From assembly GCF_028649435.1 (NCBI RefSeq), contig NZ_JAQSIN010000002.1: a stretch of 64,000 nucleotides of DNA, one strand, 5' to 3'. The notes beneath the pieces were generated by a model. The model did not search any database. It was not told the DNA's origin and saw only the letters and a list, made by a program, of their open reading frames with translations. Shown piece after piece: positions 53,865-62,169 of the stretch (its first letter is position 1; each line of letters begins with the position of its first letter). A program made the position numbers and the translations under genes. The DNA comes from Curvibacter microcysteis (GTDB taxonomy: Bacteria; Pseudomonadota; Gammaproteobacteria; Burkholderiales; Burkholderiaceae_C).

Positions 53865-53935
53865 ATGAAATAAGATGTGTATCAATATATAATATACAAA
53901 TACTATCCATAGATCGCGATAATCATCACTTATCG
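53865..53935 (+). promoter_or_regulatory. AT-rich divergent promoter/operator between recombinase and kfrA
   Basis: ATGAAA (53865-53870) and a perfect TATAAT (53888-53893) are 17 bases apart and form a probable kfrA promoter. Inverted half-sites TGTAT (53878-53882) and ATACA (53894-53898) flank the -10 element. Downstream lie the palindrome ATCGCGAT (53913-53920) and the inverted repeat CGATAA-N7-TTATCG (53917-53935), plausible autoregulatory sites. Composition differs sharply from the GC-rich surroundings. Confidence 0.5.
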
Positions 53936-53963
53936 AGGTCAGTCTAAAGCCTAAGGACTCTTC

Positions 53964-55013
53964 ATGCCAAACGAACGCCGAAAAGGCATCCAACAAAGCG
54001 ATGTGGAGCATGCCGCTGACCAGTTGCTGGCCGCCGGCGAACGCCCCACGATTGAAAAAGTGCGCATGCAGCTGGGACGGGGTTCTCCCAACACGATTGC
54101 GCCCCTGTTGGACCTGTGGTTCAGCGGATTGGGCCGGCGGGTGAGGGGGCTGGCCGGGGCCGAAGGTTGGGGCGATCAGCTGCCCGCCAGCTTGTTGGCC
54201 ACGGCCGAGGCCTTGTGGCGCCACGCCCAGACCGAGGCGGGGCAAGTGGCAGGGCAAGAGCTCAACGCGGCGAAAGAGGCGCTGGCCCAGTTGGAGCAGC
54301 GCGTGAACGAGCGTGCCCAGGCCCTGGTACAGCAGGAGGCCTTGTTGTTGGAGCGGCAGTCCAGTCTGGAGCGCAGTTTGCAAGCCGCGCAGCTGCAGAT
54401 TGGCACGCTGGAGCAAGGTCTGGCCGTGGCCAACCAAGACAGCCAAGCCAAGGCGCAGAGGATCAACACCCTGGAGGCCAGTCTGCGACTGAACCAGGAG
54501 CGCCGGGACGAAGACGCGGCACGACACCAGCAGGCGCTGCAGCAACTGACCGAAGACCGTCGCCGGGCCGATGAGCGCTATGACAGCGCCAGTGTCAGGT
54601 CTGCGCTCGAAATTGACCGTCTGCGGCAGGAGCTCAAGGCTGAGCGGCAGCAAAGACAAATCAACGAGAAGGAATGGAAGGAGGCCTTGGAGTTGTCCCA
54701 AAAGGCCTATTTGCATCTGAAGTCAGAGCACGAACAAGGTCAGGCTCTCCATGCGGCCGCCTTGCGGACTTGGCAGCAAGAGCGCACGGCGGCGCAGGAT
54801 CAACTGGAGAAATTACAAGCCGATTGGCAAAGTCGCGAAGCGCTGTGGCTTGAGCAGCAGTCGCAAGCCCTGAAGGCTGTCGATCCTGCGCCCAGCCGTG
54901 CCGGCAAACCCTCTCAAGTCACGCCAGCAAACAACAAATCCCTGGTCAAGCCCAAGGTGAGACGCTCCGCAGCACGGCCCTCTGGGGCTTGGCGTTTGAA
55001 GCGGCAGGGCTGA
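53964..55013 (+). CDS. kfrA: KfrA-like DNA-binding coiled-coil protein
   Basis: A 349-residue protein. The N-terminal part (about 1-100) contains the KfrA DNA-binding domain with VEHAADQLLAAGERPTIEKVR and GRGSPNTIAPLLDLWF. A long coiled coil follows to about residue 300, then a basic tail (KPKVRRSAARPSGAWRLKR). KfrA is known from IncP/IncU-type plasmids as an autorepressor that also forms filaments linked to plasmid segregation. Here it is in chromosomal context, divergent from a tyrosine recombinase. Role is inferred only: nucleoid organisation, control of the recombinase, or remnant of a mobile element. Confidence 0.82.
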   Translation: MPNERRKGIQQSDVEHAADQLLAAGERPTIEKVRMQLGRGSPNTIAPLLDLWFSGLGRRVRGLAGAEGWGDQLPASLLATAEALWRHAQTEAGQVAGQELNAAKEALAQLEQRVNERAQALVQQEALLLERQSSLERSLQAAQLQIGTLEQGLAVANQDSQAKAQRINTLEASLRLNQERRDEDAARHQQALQQLTEDRRRADERYDSASVRSALEIDRLRQELKAERQQRQINEKEWKEALELSQKAYLHLKSEHEQGQALHAAALRTWQQERTAAQDQLEKLQADWQSREALWLEQQSQALKAVDPAPSRAGKPSQVTPANNKSLVKPKVRRSAARPSGAWRLKRQG

Positions 55014-55149
55014 GTCTTGAACCAGGGTGAACCTGGGTGTCTCAATATGAACGGAGCCCAGCGCCTTTGGCGCGCTGGAACTTCCCGTTGGGCAACGCTG
55101 GCGCCCCTGGGGGCCAATCAGCTCAACGGCTTCGCATTTTGCATTTAAC

Positions 55150-55166
55150 ATAATATACATTGTATA
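55150..55166. promoter_or_regulatory. Operator-like AT-rich site downstream of kfrA
   Basis: ATAATATACA at 55150-55159 repeats exactly the sequence at 53889-53898 in front of kfrA. It continues as the near-adjacent inverted half-sites TATAC-ATT-GTATA (55154-55166). No promoter for a supported gene is evident here. It may be a second binding site for KfrA or the recombinase. Confidence 0.45.
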
Positions 55167-55233
55167 AAGCAAGGTTGATGCAATACAGCAGCGCACGAAG
55201 CCCACCAAGGCACACTCAGCGCCCTTCAATGAT

Positions 55234-55268
55234 CCAAGCCAAGCCAAGCCAAGCCAGGTCAGGTCGGG
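55234..55268. repeat. Pentanucleotide tandem repeat
   Basis: Four perfect CCAAG units (55234-55253) are followed by three degenerate units (CCAGG, TCAGG, TCGGG). It lies in the 295-base convergent gap between kfrA and dinG, which also holds the AT-rich site at 55150 and otherwise nothing I can name. Confidence 0.6.
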
Positions 55269-55308
55269 CCAGCGACACAGCACTGTCCATATCGCCCAGC
55301 CTGTCCCC

Positions 55309-57468
55309 TCACAAGTCAAACACCTGGCCCTGCGGGTTGCGCCGTTGCCGCTTGAACGGCGGCAAGCCGGCCAGCAGGCGCTGGCCAAAGCTGGTCTGGA
55401 TCAGGCGGCGGTCATAGCAATAGACATGGGCTTGGTCGGTCTCGCTGCGGATGGCGCGGCCCACCCATTGGGCCAGGCGGATGCTGACGGCGGGCACGAC
55501 CAGTTCCATGAACGGGTCGCGGCCCTTGGAACGCAGCCATTGCGATCGCGCTGAGCTGACCGGGTCCGACGGCGGCGCGAAAGGCAGCTTGCAAATGAAC
55601 ACGCTCTCGCACAGCGCCCCGGGCAAATCCAGGCCTTCGCCGAAGGACTGCATGCCGAAGATGATCGAAGCCTCGCCGCGCTCCACGCGGTCGCGGTGGC
55701 GCTGCAACAGCGTCTGGCGTGGCAGATCGTTTTGCACCACGACCCGATGGCGCAGGCTGCCGCTCAGGCTGTCGACCGCCGTGCGCATCTGGTCGCGTGA
55801 GGTGAACAGCACCAAAGCACCGGCCTGCACCTGGGCCAGATCGCTCATCAGCTCCTTGCACATGGCCTGGTTGAAGTCCGCGGCCCGCTTGGGGTCGGCC
55901 TGGGTCTCCACGGCCACCAGGTGACCCTGGCGGGCAAAGTCAAACGGGCTGCTGACCACGCGGGTGCTGACGTTGTCCAACCCGCGCAGCCCCGTTTCAT
56001 TGAGAAAAAAGTCAAAGTTGCCGCAACTGGTGAGCGTGGCCGAGGTGATGACCACGGCACGCGCCTTGCCCCAGAGCTTGTGGCGCAAGGCACTGGCAGG
56101 CTGGATCGGGCTGGCCGACGCGGTGATGGACATGAACTCGCCGTACTGGCCAAAGGTGAACCAGCGTGCTGCGGGCACTTCGGACTCCAGTAGCATCAGC
56201 GCGGCCCAGGACTGCACGGCCTCCAGCTTGGGCGCCAACACGCCCAGCTGCACATAGTGGGTCGACAACTCACGGGCATCCTCGGGCCGCTCCTTCATCT
56301 GCGTGCGCAGCGCGTTGGAGATGTTTTGCAGGTTCTTCAGCAAGGCGGCGGACAAGGTCAAGACCTCGCTCACGGGCTGGCTCAGCATCGCGGGCAGCGG
56401 GCCGATGGGCAGCAGTTCGACCGGCTCTTCGGTCAAACCCCTGGGGCGGTACAGCGCCAGGGCTTGTTGCGCCGCTTCTTGCAGGTGCTGCTTGAGCGCA
56501 CTGCCCTGCCCGCCCAGCTCGACCGCGCAATCCAGGTCCAGCATTTCGGCGGTCTTGCGGGCGCGCAGCGCCAATTGCTCGACCCAGCGCAGCCGCGTGA
56601 GGTCGGTGCTCTCTTGAAAATGGTTCAGCGCCACCGACGGCAGGTGGTGGCCTTCGTCCAGGACCAGCAGGCAGTCCGACAGGTCGGGCAAGGTGTTGCC
56701 GTTGATGGTGGCCAGCAACAGGTCGTGGTTGGCCACAATGACTTGGGAGGCGGCCAAGGCCTTGCGCTGATCGAAGTAAGTGCAGTCCTGGTAGTCCGGG
56801 CAATGCTTGGCGGTGCAGCTGCTGGCCTCGGCAGCCACCGGGCGCCACATTTCAGGGGTGGGCGGCACGGCCAGGGTGTCGCGGTCACCGTTCCAGCGGT
56901 GCTCTTTCAGCTCGGTCGCCATCTGGCGGTAGAACAACAATTGGTATTCGGTCGGGGCGCGGCCGGACCCCACCGCCCCACTCTGCCCCCCTGCCCCCGT
57001 GCTGCCCTGGGTGGGCATTTCGTCGGCGAACAAATCGGGTTCGGCCTCGCCATTGACCCAGCGTTGCAGCTTGTATTTGCACACGTAGCGCCCGCGCCCC
57101 TTGGCCAGGGCGTGGGTGAAGGGCTCGGGCATCAAGGTGCTGAGCAGGGGTAAATCCTTGTGCACCAACTGCTCTTGCAGCGCCACGGTGGCGGTCGAGA
57201 TGATGACGCGGGTCTTGCGCGCCAAGGCGGCCGCGATGGCAGGGGCGGCATAGGCGATCGACTTGCCCACACCAGTGCCCGCTTCGATGACGGCAAAGGC
57301 GCGCTCGGGCTCTTCCTCGCACTTGCCCAGGGTGGGCGTGCTGAAGGTCTGGGCCACCAGCTCGGCCATGTGGCGCTGGCCTTCGCGGGCGCGAAAGCCC
57401 ACTGGGCTGTTCACCACGTGGTCAAACGCGGCCAGGGCGCGGGTCTGGATGTCGAGCGGACTCACCAA
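55309..57468 (-). CDS. dinG: ATP-dependent DNA helicase, DinG family
   Basis: A 719-residue superfamily 2 (XPD/Rad3-like) 5'-3' helicase. Walker A is EAGTGVGKS, the DEAH-type box is VLDEGHHLP, and the iron-sulfur Cys set is RYVCKYKL plus CTAKHCPDYQDC. The C-terminal motif VI region is RLAQWVGRAIRSETD. DinG resolves D-loops and R-loops and is an SOS gene in E. coli. A Gly/Ser-rich insert follows the first Cys. The start overlaps the end of the ankyrin gene by seven bases, so the two are co-transcribed. Confidence 0.92.
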   Translation of the reverse strand: MVSPLDIQTRALAAFDHVVNSPVGFRAREGQRHMAELVAQTFSTPTLGKCEEEPERAFAVIEAGTGVGKSIAYAAPAIAAALARKTRVIISTATVALQEQLVHKDLPLLSTLMPEPFTHALAKGRGRYVCKYKLQRWVNGEAEPDLFADEMPTQGSTGAGGQSGAVGSGRAPTEYQLLFYRQMATELKEHRWNGDRDTLAVPPTPEMWRPVAAEASSCTAKHCPDYQDCTYFDQRKALAASQVIVANHDLLLATINGNTLPDLSDCLLVLDEGHHLPSVALNHFQESTDLTRLRWVEQLALRARKTAEMLDLDCAVELGGQGSALKQHLQEAAQQALALYRPRGLTEEPVELLPIGPLPAMLSQPVSEVLTLSAALLKNLQNISNALRTQMKERPEDARELSTHYVQLGVLAPKLEAVQSWAALMLLESEVPAARWFTFGQYGEFMSITASASPIQPASALRHKLWGKARAVVITSATLTSCGNFDFFLNETGLRGLDNVSTRVVSSPFDFARQGHLVAVETQADPKRAADFNQAMCKELMSDLAQVQAGALVLFTSRDQMRTAVDSLSGSLRHRVVVQNDLPRQTLLQRHRDRVERGEASIIFGMQSFGEGLDLPGALCESVFICKLPFAPPSDPVSSARSQWLRSKGRDPFMELVVPAVSIRLAQWVGRAIRSETDQAHVYCYDRRLIQTSFGQRLLAGLPPFKRQRRNPQGQVFDL

Positions 57469-58142
57469 GTGCCTTTGGGCTGGCGTTTGCGCAAGGCGGC
57501 GGCAATGGCTTCGACATTGCTGCTGCGGCCCACGCGCTGAGCGAATTCAATGGCCGTCAGGCCTTGTTGGTTGCGCAAGCTGGCGTCGGCCCCTTCGGCG
57601 AGCAGCAGGGTCAAGGTGTCTGTGGTGCCGTACATGGCCGCCATCATCAAGGGCGTGCTGCCGTTGGGCGACTCGGCGTCGATGTAGGCCGAGTTCTCCA
57701 GCAGCAGGCGCGCCATGTCCGCCTGTTGAGGCGAGGTGCCCGAGCAGGCGTAATGCAGCGGTGTCCAGCCGGTTTTGTTGACGTCGGCTCCGCCGTCGAT
57801 CAACCATTTGGCCAAGCGCAGATCACCCTTGATGGCCGCCAGCATGAGCAGGCTTTCACCCCGTGCATTGCGCAGCTCGGCCTTGATCTGGGGGGACTTC
57901 AGCAAGGCCTCCATGGCCCGGTAGGACTCGAGGTTGAAGGCCAGCATGAGCGCAGGCTGGCCGGTTTCGTCGACGGTGTTGGGGTCAAAGCCCCGGGCCA
58001 GCAAGCTTTGGATGGTGCGCGCGTCATCGCGGCGAACCGCGACAAAAAAGTCTTCGAACGAGCCAGCATGGGCGCGGCCCAGGCCCAGCAGCATCGAGGC
58101 GGCCAGGCCCGCCGTCAGCCAGGTGCGACGGGTGCTGTTCAT
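57462..58142 (-). CDS. Exported ankyrin-repeat protein
   Basis: A 226-residue protein with an N-terminal export signal that carries twin arginines (STRRTWLTAGLAAS, cleavage near AHAGS), so the Tat pathway is possible. Four to five ankyrin repeats follow, for example DETGQPALMLAFNLESYRA, GESLLMLAAIKGDLRLAKWL and GSTPLMMAAMYGTTDTLTLL. Ankyrin repeats bind other proteins; a periplasmic partner is implied but unknown. It overlaps dinG by seven bases and the tatD gene by four, so it sits inside a tatD-ank-dinG transcript. Confidence 0.8.
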   Translation of the reverse strand: MNSTRRTWLTAGLAASMLLGLGRAHAGSFEDFFVAVRRDDARTIQSLLARGFDPNTVDETGQPALMLAFNLESYRAMEALLKSPQIKAELRNARGESLLMLAAIKGDLRLAKWLIDGGADVNKTGWTPLHYACSGTSPQQADMARLLLENSAYIDAESPNGSTPLMMAAMYGTTDTLTLLLAEGADASLRNQQGLTAIEFAQRVGRSSNVEAIAAALRKRQPKGTW

Positions 58143-58948
58143 GCGTCGCTCCCGCTGCTCACCACGCCCTGAAACAGCCGCTCAAAATTGCGGCTGGTGT
58201 GCTGGGCAATGGCCTCGACCGACAGCCCTTTGAGGGTGGCCAGTTGCGCAGCCACATAGGGCACGTAAGACGGATTATTGGTCTTGCCCCGGAACGGCAC
58301 GGGCGCCAGGTAGGGGCTGTCGGTCTCGATCAGGATGCGGTCCAGCGGCACCAAGGTGGCCACTTCACGCAGGTCGGCCGCGGTCTTGAAGGTCAGGATG
58401 CCCGAAAACGAGATGTAGTAGCCCAGGTCCAGCGCGGCGCGCGCCACCTCACGGGTTTCGGTGAAGCAGTGGAAGACGCCCCCGGCCGAGCCCGGGCTGC
58501 CGTCTTCGCCGGCCTCGCGCAGCAAAGCCAGGGTGTCGTCCGAGGCGCTGCGGGTGTGGATCACCAGCGGTTTGCCAGTCTGGCGGGCAGCCTGGATGTG
58601 GGTGCGAAACCGGTCGCGCTGCCATGCCATGTCGGCCACGCTGCGCTCGCCCAGGCGGTAATAGTCCAAGCCCGTCTCACCGATGCCGACCACCCGTGGG
58701 CGGGCCGCCCCTTGCAGCAAGTCGTCCAGGCTGGGTTCGCGCACGCCCTCGTTGTCGGGGTGGACGCCCACGGTGCACCAGAAGTTGTCATAGGTCTGGG
58801 CCAGGGCATGCACATCGTCAAACTCTTCCAGCGTGGTGCAGATGCACAAGGCGCGGTCCACCTGGGCGGCGTCCATGGCTTGGCGGATGGCGGGCAGCTG
58901 GGCTTGCAGCTCAGGAAAGGTCAGGTGGCAGTGGGAATCGACAAACAT
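58139..58948 (-). CDS. tatD: TatD-family metal-dependent deoxyribonuclease
   Basis: A 269-residue TIM-barrel metallohydrolase. Metal ligands are in FVDSHCHLTF, GETGLDYY, VIHTRSASDDT, FHCFT and ETDSPYLAP. Related proteins are 3'-5' DNA exonucleases with roles in repair and DNA turnover; many holB-linked copies are of YcfH type. The frame runs 39 codons upstream, but the ATG at 58948 gives the standard MFVDSHCHL start. Confidence 0.9.
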   Translation of the reverse strand: MFVDSHCHLTFPELQAQLPAIRQAMDAAQVDRALCICTTLEEFDDVHALAQTYDNFWCTVGVHPDNEGVREPSLDDLLQGAARPRVVGIGETGLDYYRLGERSVADMAWQRDRFRTHIQAARQTGKPLVIHTRSASDDTLALLREAGEDGSPGSAGGVFHCFTETREVARAALDLGYYISFSGILTFKTAADLREVATLVPLDRILIETDSPYLAPVPFRGKTNNPSYVPYVAAQLATLKGLSVEAIAQHTSRNFERLFQGVVSSGSDA

Positions 58949-58986
58949 GGCTAATGCGGCGCAGGCGGTGGGCCGGCAGCCCACCT

Positions 58987-59015
58987 GAAAAATGGAAAAG
59001 CCCGCACAGCGGGCT
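58987..59015 (-). terminator. Rho-independent terminator after the PilZ gene
   Basis: AGCCCGC (58999-59005) and GCGGGCT (59009-59015) form a perfect seven-base stem with a three-base loop. Read on the minus strand the stem is followed by TTTTCCATTTTT. It separates the tmk-holB-PilZ transcript from tatD-ank-dinG. Confidence 0.7.
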
Positions 59016-59061
59016 GTCAAACAACAACACAAGGCCTTGGCGGACACCCGCCAGGGCGCCC

Positions 59062-59418
59062 TCAAATGGTCTGGGTGGGACGCTCTGAACCCAGGTGGCT
59101 GCCCAGGATTTCTTCGATTTTGATCTTCAACAAGCGGGACTTTTCGTCCCGCGGAAACTGAATGCCCACGCCCTGGGTGCGGTTGCCCGCGGCCCGGGGT
59201 GGCGTGACCCAGGCCACACGCCCGGCAATGGGGTAGCGCTGGGGATCTTCCGGCAGGGACAGCAGCACGTACACGTCGTCGCCCAGGCGGTAGTCGCGGG
59301 TGGTGGGGATGAACATGCCGCCTTCGGTGAACAAGGGGATGTACGCTGCGTACAGCGCCGCCTTTTCTTTGATGGCGAGCTGGACAACGCTGGGGCGTGG
59401 GGTGCTGGTGCTGCTCAT
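59062..59418 (-). CDS. pilZ: PilZ-domain protein
   Basis: A 118-residue single-domain PilZ protein of the type encoded next to holB in many proteobacteria and needed for type IV pilus biogenesis in Pseudomonas. The segments LFTEGGMFIPTT and VAWVTPPRAAGNRTQGVGIQF mark the beta barrel. The classical c-di-GMP binding RxxxR is not apparent at the N-terminus, as in P. aeruginosa PilZ itself, so it may not bind the nucleotide. Overlaps the holB stop by four bases. Confidence 0.85.
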   Translation of the reverse strand: MSSTSTPRPSVVQLAIKEKAALYAAYIPLFTEGGMFIPTTRDYRLGDDVYVLLSLPEDPQRYPIAGRVAWVTPPRAAGNRTQGVGIQFPRDEKSRLLKIKIEEILGSHLGSERPTQTI

Positions 59419-60461
59419 GGTGTGGGCTCTGGGCGAGAGTTTAGGGCGATTTGCGCTTCGCTCACAAGCGCTTCCAGCATCAGGCCTGGGTTGTAGGGGT
59501 GATCGGCGGTGCGGGCTGCCTGGCTCAGGCTCTGTGCCCAGCGGCTCAGGGCCTGGGGCGCCGGCGAGGCAGGCAGGTCCGCGGGCACAAAGTAGCGCGT
59601 GGCGCCCCCAGCGGCCTGGGCCAGCAGGTCATGCACCAGCTTTTGCAGGCTTTGGATCACGCGGGCCGCGGGCCAGGCCGCGAGCACGCCCGGGTCGCCC
59701 CGCAGCAAGGCCTTGGGCAGGCGCGACCACAGCTCGGGTGTCAGTCCGTCGGCTGCCAGCATCAGGGCGTCTTCCGGGCGTCCACCGGCGGCGCGCAGCA
59801 AGCTGCTGGCCACAGGCGCGGACAGGCCTTGCCCGCCCAGCCACTGGGCGGCTTCATCGGCACCAGGCCAGGTCAGTGCATGGGTCAGGCAGCGGCTGCG
59901 GATGGTGGGCAGCAATTGGTGCGCGGCTTCGCTGGCCAGCACGAAGCGCACATCGCCGGGGGGCTCTTCCAGGGTCTTGAGCAAGGCATTGGCCGTGATG
60001 TGGTTCATGTCCTCGGCCGGGTAGACCAGCACCGCCTTGCCACGACCCCGCGAGGCGGTCCGCTGGGCAAACTCGACTGCATCGCGCATGGCTTCGACGC
60101 GGATCTCGCGGCTGGCCTTGCGCTTTTTGTCGTCGATGTCGGACTGGGCTTTCTCAGACAGGGGCCAGCCCAGCGCCATCAAGGCGGTTTCGGGCATCAG
60201 CACCATCAGGTCGGGGTGGGTGCGCACGGCGATGGCATGGCAGCTGACGCAGTGGCCACAAGCGCCTTGGGGTGTGGGGGCATCGCACAGCCAGGCCTCG
60301 ACCAAGGCCAGGCCCAAGGGGTACTGGCCCAGGCCTGAGGGGCCTTGCAACAGCCAGGCGTGGCCGCGCTGGCTCAGCAAGGCCTCCAATTGCGTCTGCA
60401 GCCAGGGCGCGAGAGGGGCCCGGGTGGCGCTGCTAGCCTCGGCGGTGTCGGCGCGGCTCAA
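59415..60461 (-). CDS. holB: DNA polymerase III delta-prime subunit
   Basis: A 348-residue clamp-loader subunit. WLLQGPSGLGQYPLGLAL is a degenerate P-loop as expected for delta prime; the zinc module is WLCDAP...CGHCVSC; and NHITANALLKTLEEPP and IRSRC are conserved clamp-loader segments. No ATG fits. A TTG at 60461 overlaps the tmk stop (TTGA) and has GGAGG six bases upstream, which decides the start. Translationally coupled to tmk and to the PilZ gene. Confidence 0.88.
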   Translation of the reverse strand: MSRADTAEASSATRAPLAPWLQTQLEALLSQRGHAWLLQGPSGLGQYPLGLALVEAWLCDAPTPQGACGHCVSCHAIAVRTHPDLMVLMPETALMALGWPLSEKAQSDIDDKKRKASREIRVEAMRDAVEFAQRTASRGRGKAVLVYPAEDMNHITANALLKTLEEPPGDVRFVLASEAAHQLLPTIRSRCLTHALTWPGADEAAQWLGGQGLSAPVASSLLRAAGGRPEDALMLAADGLTPELWSRLPKALLRGDPGVLAAWPAARVIQSLQKLVHDLLAQAAGGATRYFVPADLPASPAPQALSRWAQSLSQAARTADHPYNPGLMLEALVSEAQIALNSRPEPTP

Positions 60462-61144
60462 CGCCGGCCTCCGTTGGCGGCCACCATGATGGCCAGCCAG
60501 CCCCGGCGCACCAACACGCGGGTGATCTGTTGCCACACCTGGTGGCGCGACTGGTCGGCGTCAATGCGGGCGAAACGCTGTGGCGCCTCGGCAGCGCGCT
60601 GGGCATAGCCCGCCGCCACCTGACGGAAGAAAGCCACGGGCTGGGATTCAAAGCGGTCGGGCACGCGGGCGTCGGCCAGGCGGCTGGCGGCGACTTCAGG
60701 GTCCAGGTCAAACCAGACGGTCAGATCGGGTTGGCGCAGGCTGGCTTGGCCGTTGGCAGCGGTGCGGCCTTGCACCATCTGTTCCAGCGCGGCCAAGGTG
60801 GCCAGGTCAAAGCCCCGGCCACCGCCTTGGTAGGCAAAGGTGGCGTCGGTGAAGCGGTCGCACAACACCACGTCCCCCCGGGCCAGCGCGGGCTCGATGA
60901 CTTGCAGCAGGTGATCGCGGCGCGCCGCGAAGATCAACAAGGCCTCGGTCAGTGGGTCCATGGCGTCGTTGAGCACCAGGGCGCGCAGCTTTTCGGCCAG
61001 TGGCGTGCCGCCGGGCTCGCGGGTCAGGGTGACGGCCCTGCCCTGGTCGCGGAAGGCGGCCGCCATGCTTTCGATGTGCGTGGTTTTGCCCGCACCGTCG
61101 ATGCCTTCAAAACTGATGAACAAACCGGAGGGGGTGGAACTCAT
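60458..61144 (-). CDS. tmk: Thymidylate kinase
   Basis: A 228-residue dTMP kinase that makes dTDP for DNA synthesis. The P-loop is FEGIDGAGKTTHI, the DR-x motif CDRFTDATFAYQGGGRG binds the substrate, and the LID region is DARVPDRFESQ. It overlaps the mltG stop by four bases and the holB start by four, forming mltG-tmk-holB-PilZ. Confidence 0.95.
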   Translation of the reverse strand: MSSTPSGLFISFEGIDGAGKTTHIESMAAAFRDQGRAVTLTREPGGTPLAEKLRALVLNDAMDPLTEALLIFAARRDHLLQVIEPALARGDVVLCDRFTDATFAYQGGGRGFDLATLAALEQMVQGRTAANGQASLRQPDLTVWFDLDPEVAASRLADARVPDRFESQPVAFFRQVAAGYAQRAAEAPQRFARIDADQSRHQVWQQITRVLVRRGWLAIMVAANGGRR

Positions 61145-62124
61145 GGGCGACGCTGGTATTGGTTGACCGCTCGATTGTGCTCGTCCAGCGTGCTGCTGAA
61201 CTGGCTGCTGCCGTCGCCACGTGCGACAAAGTACAAGGATTTGCTGTTGGCAGGCTGCACCGCCGCCAGCAAGGCGGCCCGACCCGGCATGGCGATGGGC
61301 GTGGGTGGCAGGCCGGCGCGGGTGTAGGTGTTCCAGGGCGTGTCGGTTTGCAGGTCGCGCTTGCGCAGGTTGCCGTCAAAGCGCTCGCCCAGGCCGTAGA
61401 TGACCGTGGGGTCGGTCTGCAGCAGCATGCCGCTGCGCAGGCGGTTGATGAACACGCTGGCGATCAAGGGGCGGTCGCTGCCGCGGCCGGTTTCTTTTTC
61501 GACGATGCTGGCCAGGGTCAGTACCTCATCAGGGGATTTCAGCGGCAGTTGGTCGGCGCGCGCGTCCCAGGCGGCGGCCAGCTTTTTGTCCATGGCGCGC
61601 AGGGCGCGGCGCAGCACGGCCAGGTCGGTGCTGCCCTTGGAGTAGGTGTAGGTGTCGGGGAAGAAGCGGCCTTCCGGGGCGACGCCGGGGCGCTCCAGCA
61701 GGCGCATGATGGCTTCGTCACTGAGCTCTCGGGTGTCGCCGCGCAACTGGTCGGCCCGGGCCAGGGCGGCGCGGACCTGGCGCCAATTCCAGCCTTCGAC
61801 CAGGGTCACGGCGCGCAGGGCTTCTTCGCCGCGCACCAATTTGTTGAGCAAGCGGCGCGGCGTGAGGCTGGCGTCCAGCTCGTAACTGCCGGCCTTGATG
61901 CCCCGGGCTTGGCCCGAAAAGCGAAACCAGGCATACAAAAAGTAGGGATTGACGTCCACGCCCGCGTCCTGCACGTCCTGCGCCAGGGCGCGCGGCGAGG
62001 TGCCGGGCTCAATCGACAGGTCCACGGTCGGGGCCGACAGGCGCAGAGGCGCATCCAACCACCAATAGACGGTTCCCCCCAGGGCGGCTGCCGCCAAGAT
62101 CAACACCACCAGCAAAGCACGCAC
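61141..62124 (-). CDS. mltG: Endolytic murein transglycosylase
   Basis: A 327-residue inner-membrane lytic transglycosylase (YceG) that cuts nascent peptidoglycan strands. One N-terminal membrane span (about 3-20) is followed by a LysM-like part and the catalytic domain. The active Glu is in ASIVEKETGRGSDRP, with FINRLRSGMLLQTDPTVIYGLG next to it. The mltG-tmk-holB order is conserved in many proteobacteria. Divergent from ygfZ with a 45-base gap. Confidence 0.94.
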   Translation of the reverse strand: MRALLVVLILAAAALGGTVYWWLDAPLRLSAPTVDLSIEPGTSPRALAQDVQDAGVDVNPYFLYAWFRFSGQARGIKAGSYELDASLTPRRLLNKLVRGEEALRAVTLVEGWNWRQVRAALARADQLRGDTRELSDEAIMRLLERPGVAPEGRFFPDTYTYSKGSTDLAVLRRALRAMDKKLAAAWDARADQLPLKSPDEVLTLASIVEKETGRGSDRPLIASVFINRLRSGMLLQTDPTVIYGLGERFDGNLRKRDLQTDTPWNTYTRAGLPPTPIAMPGRAALLAAVQPANSKSLYFVARGDGSSQFSSTLDEHNRAVNQYQRRP

Positions 62125-62169
62125 AGCCCTGTCACCTTCATGTTTTCGACCGGCGATGATAATTCACGG

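Noticed and set aside
55234..55268. CCAAG tandem repeat as a mobile-element end or CRISPR-like repeat
   Set aside because: Units are five bases without spacers, and no inverted ends or target duplication are visible; slippage is the simplest explanation.
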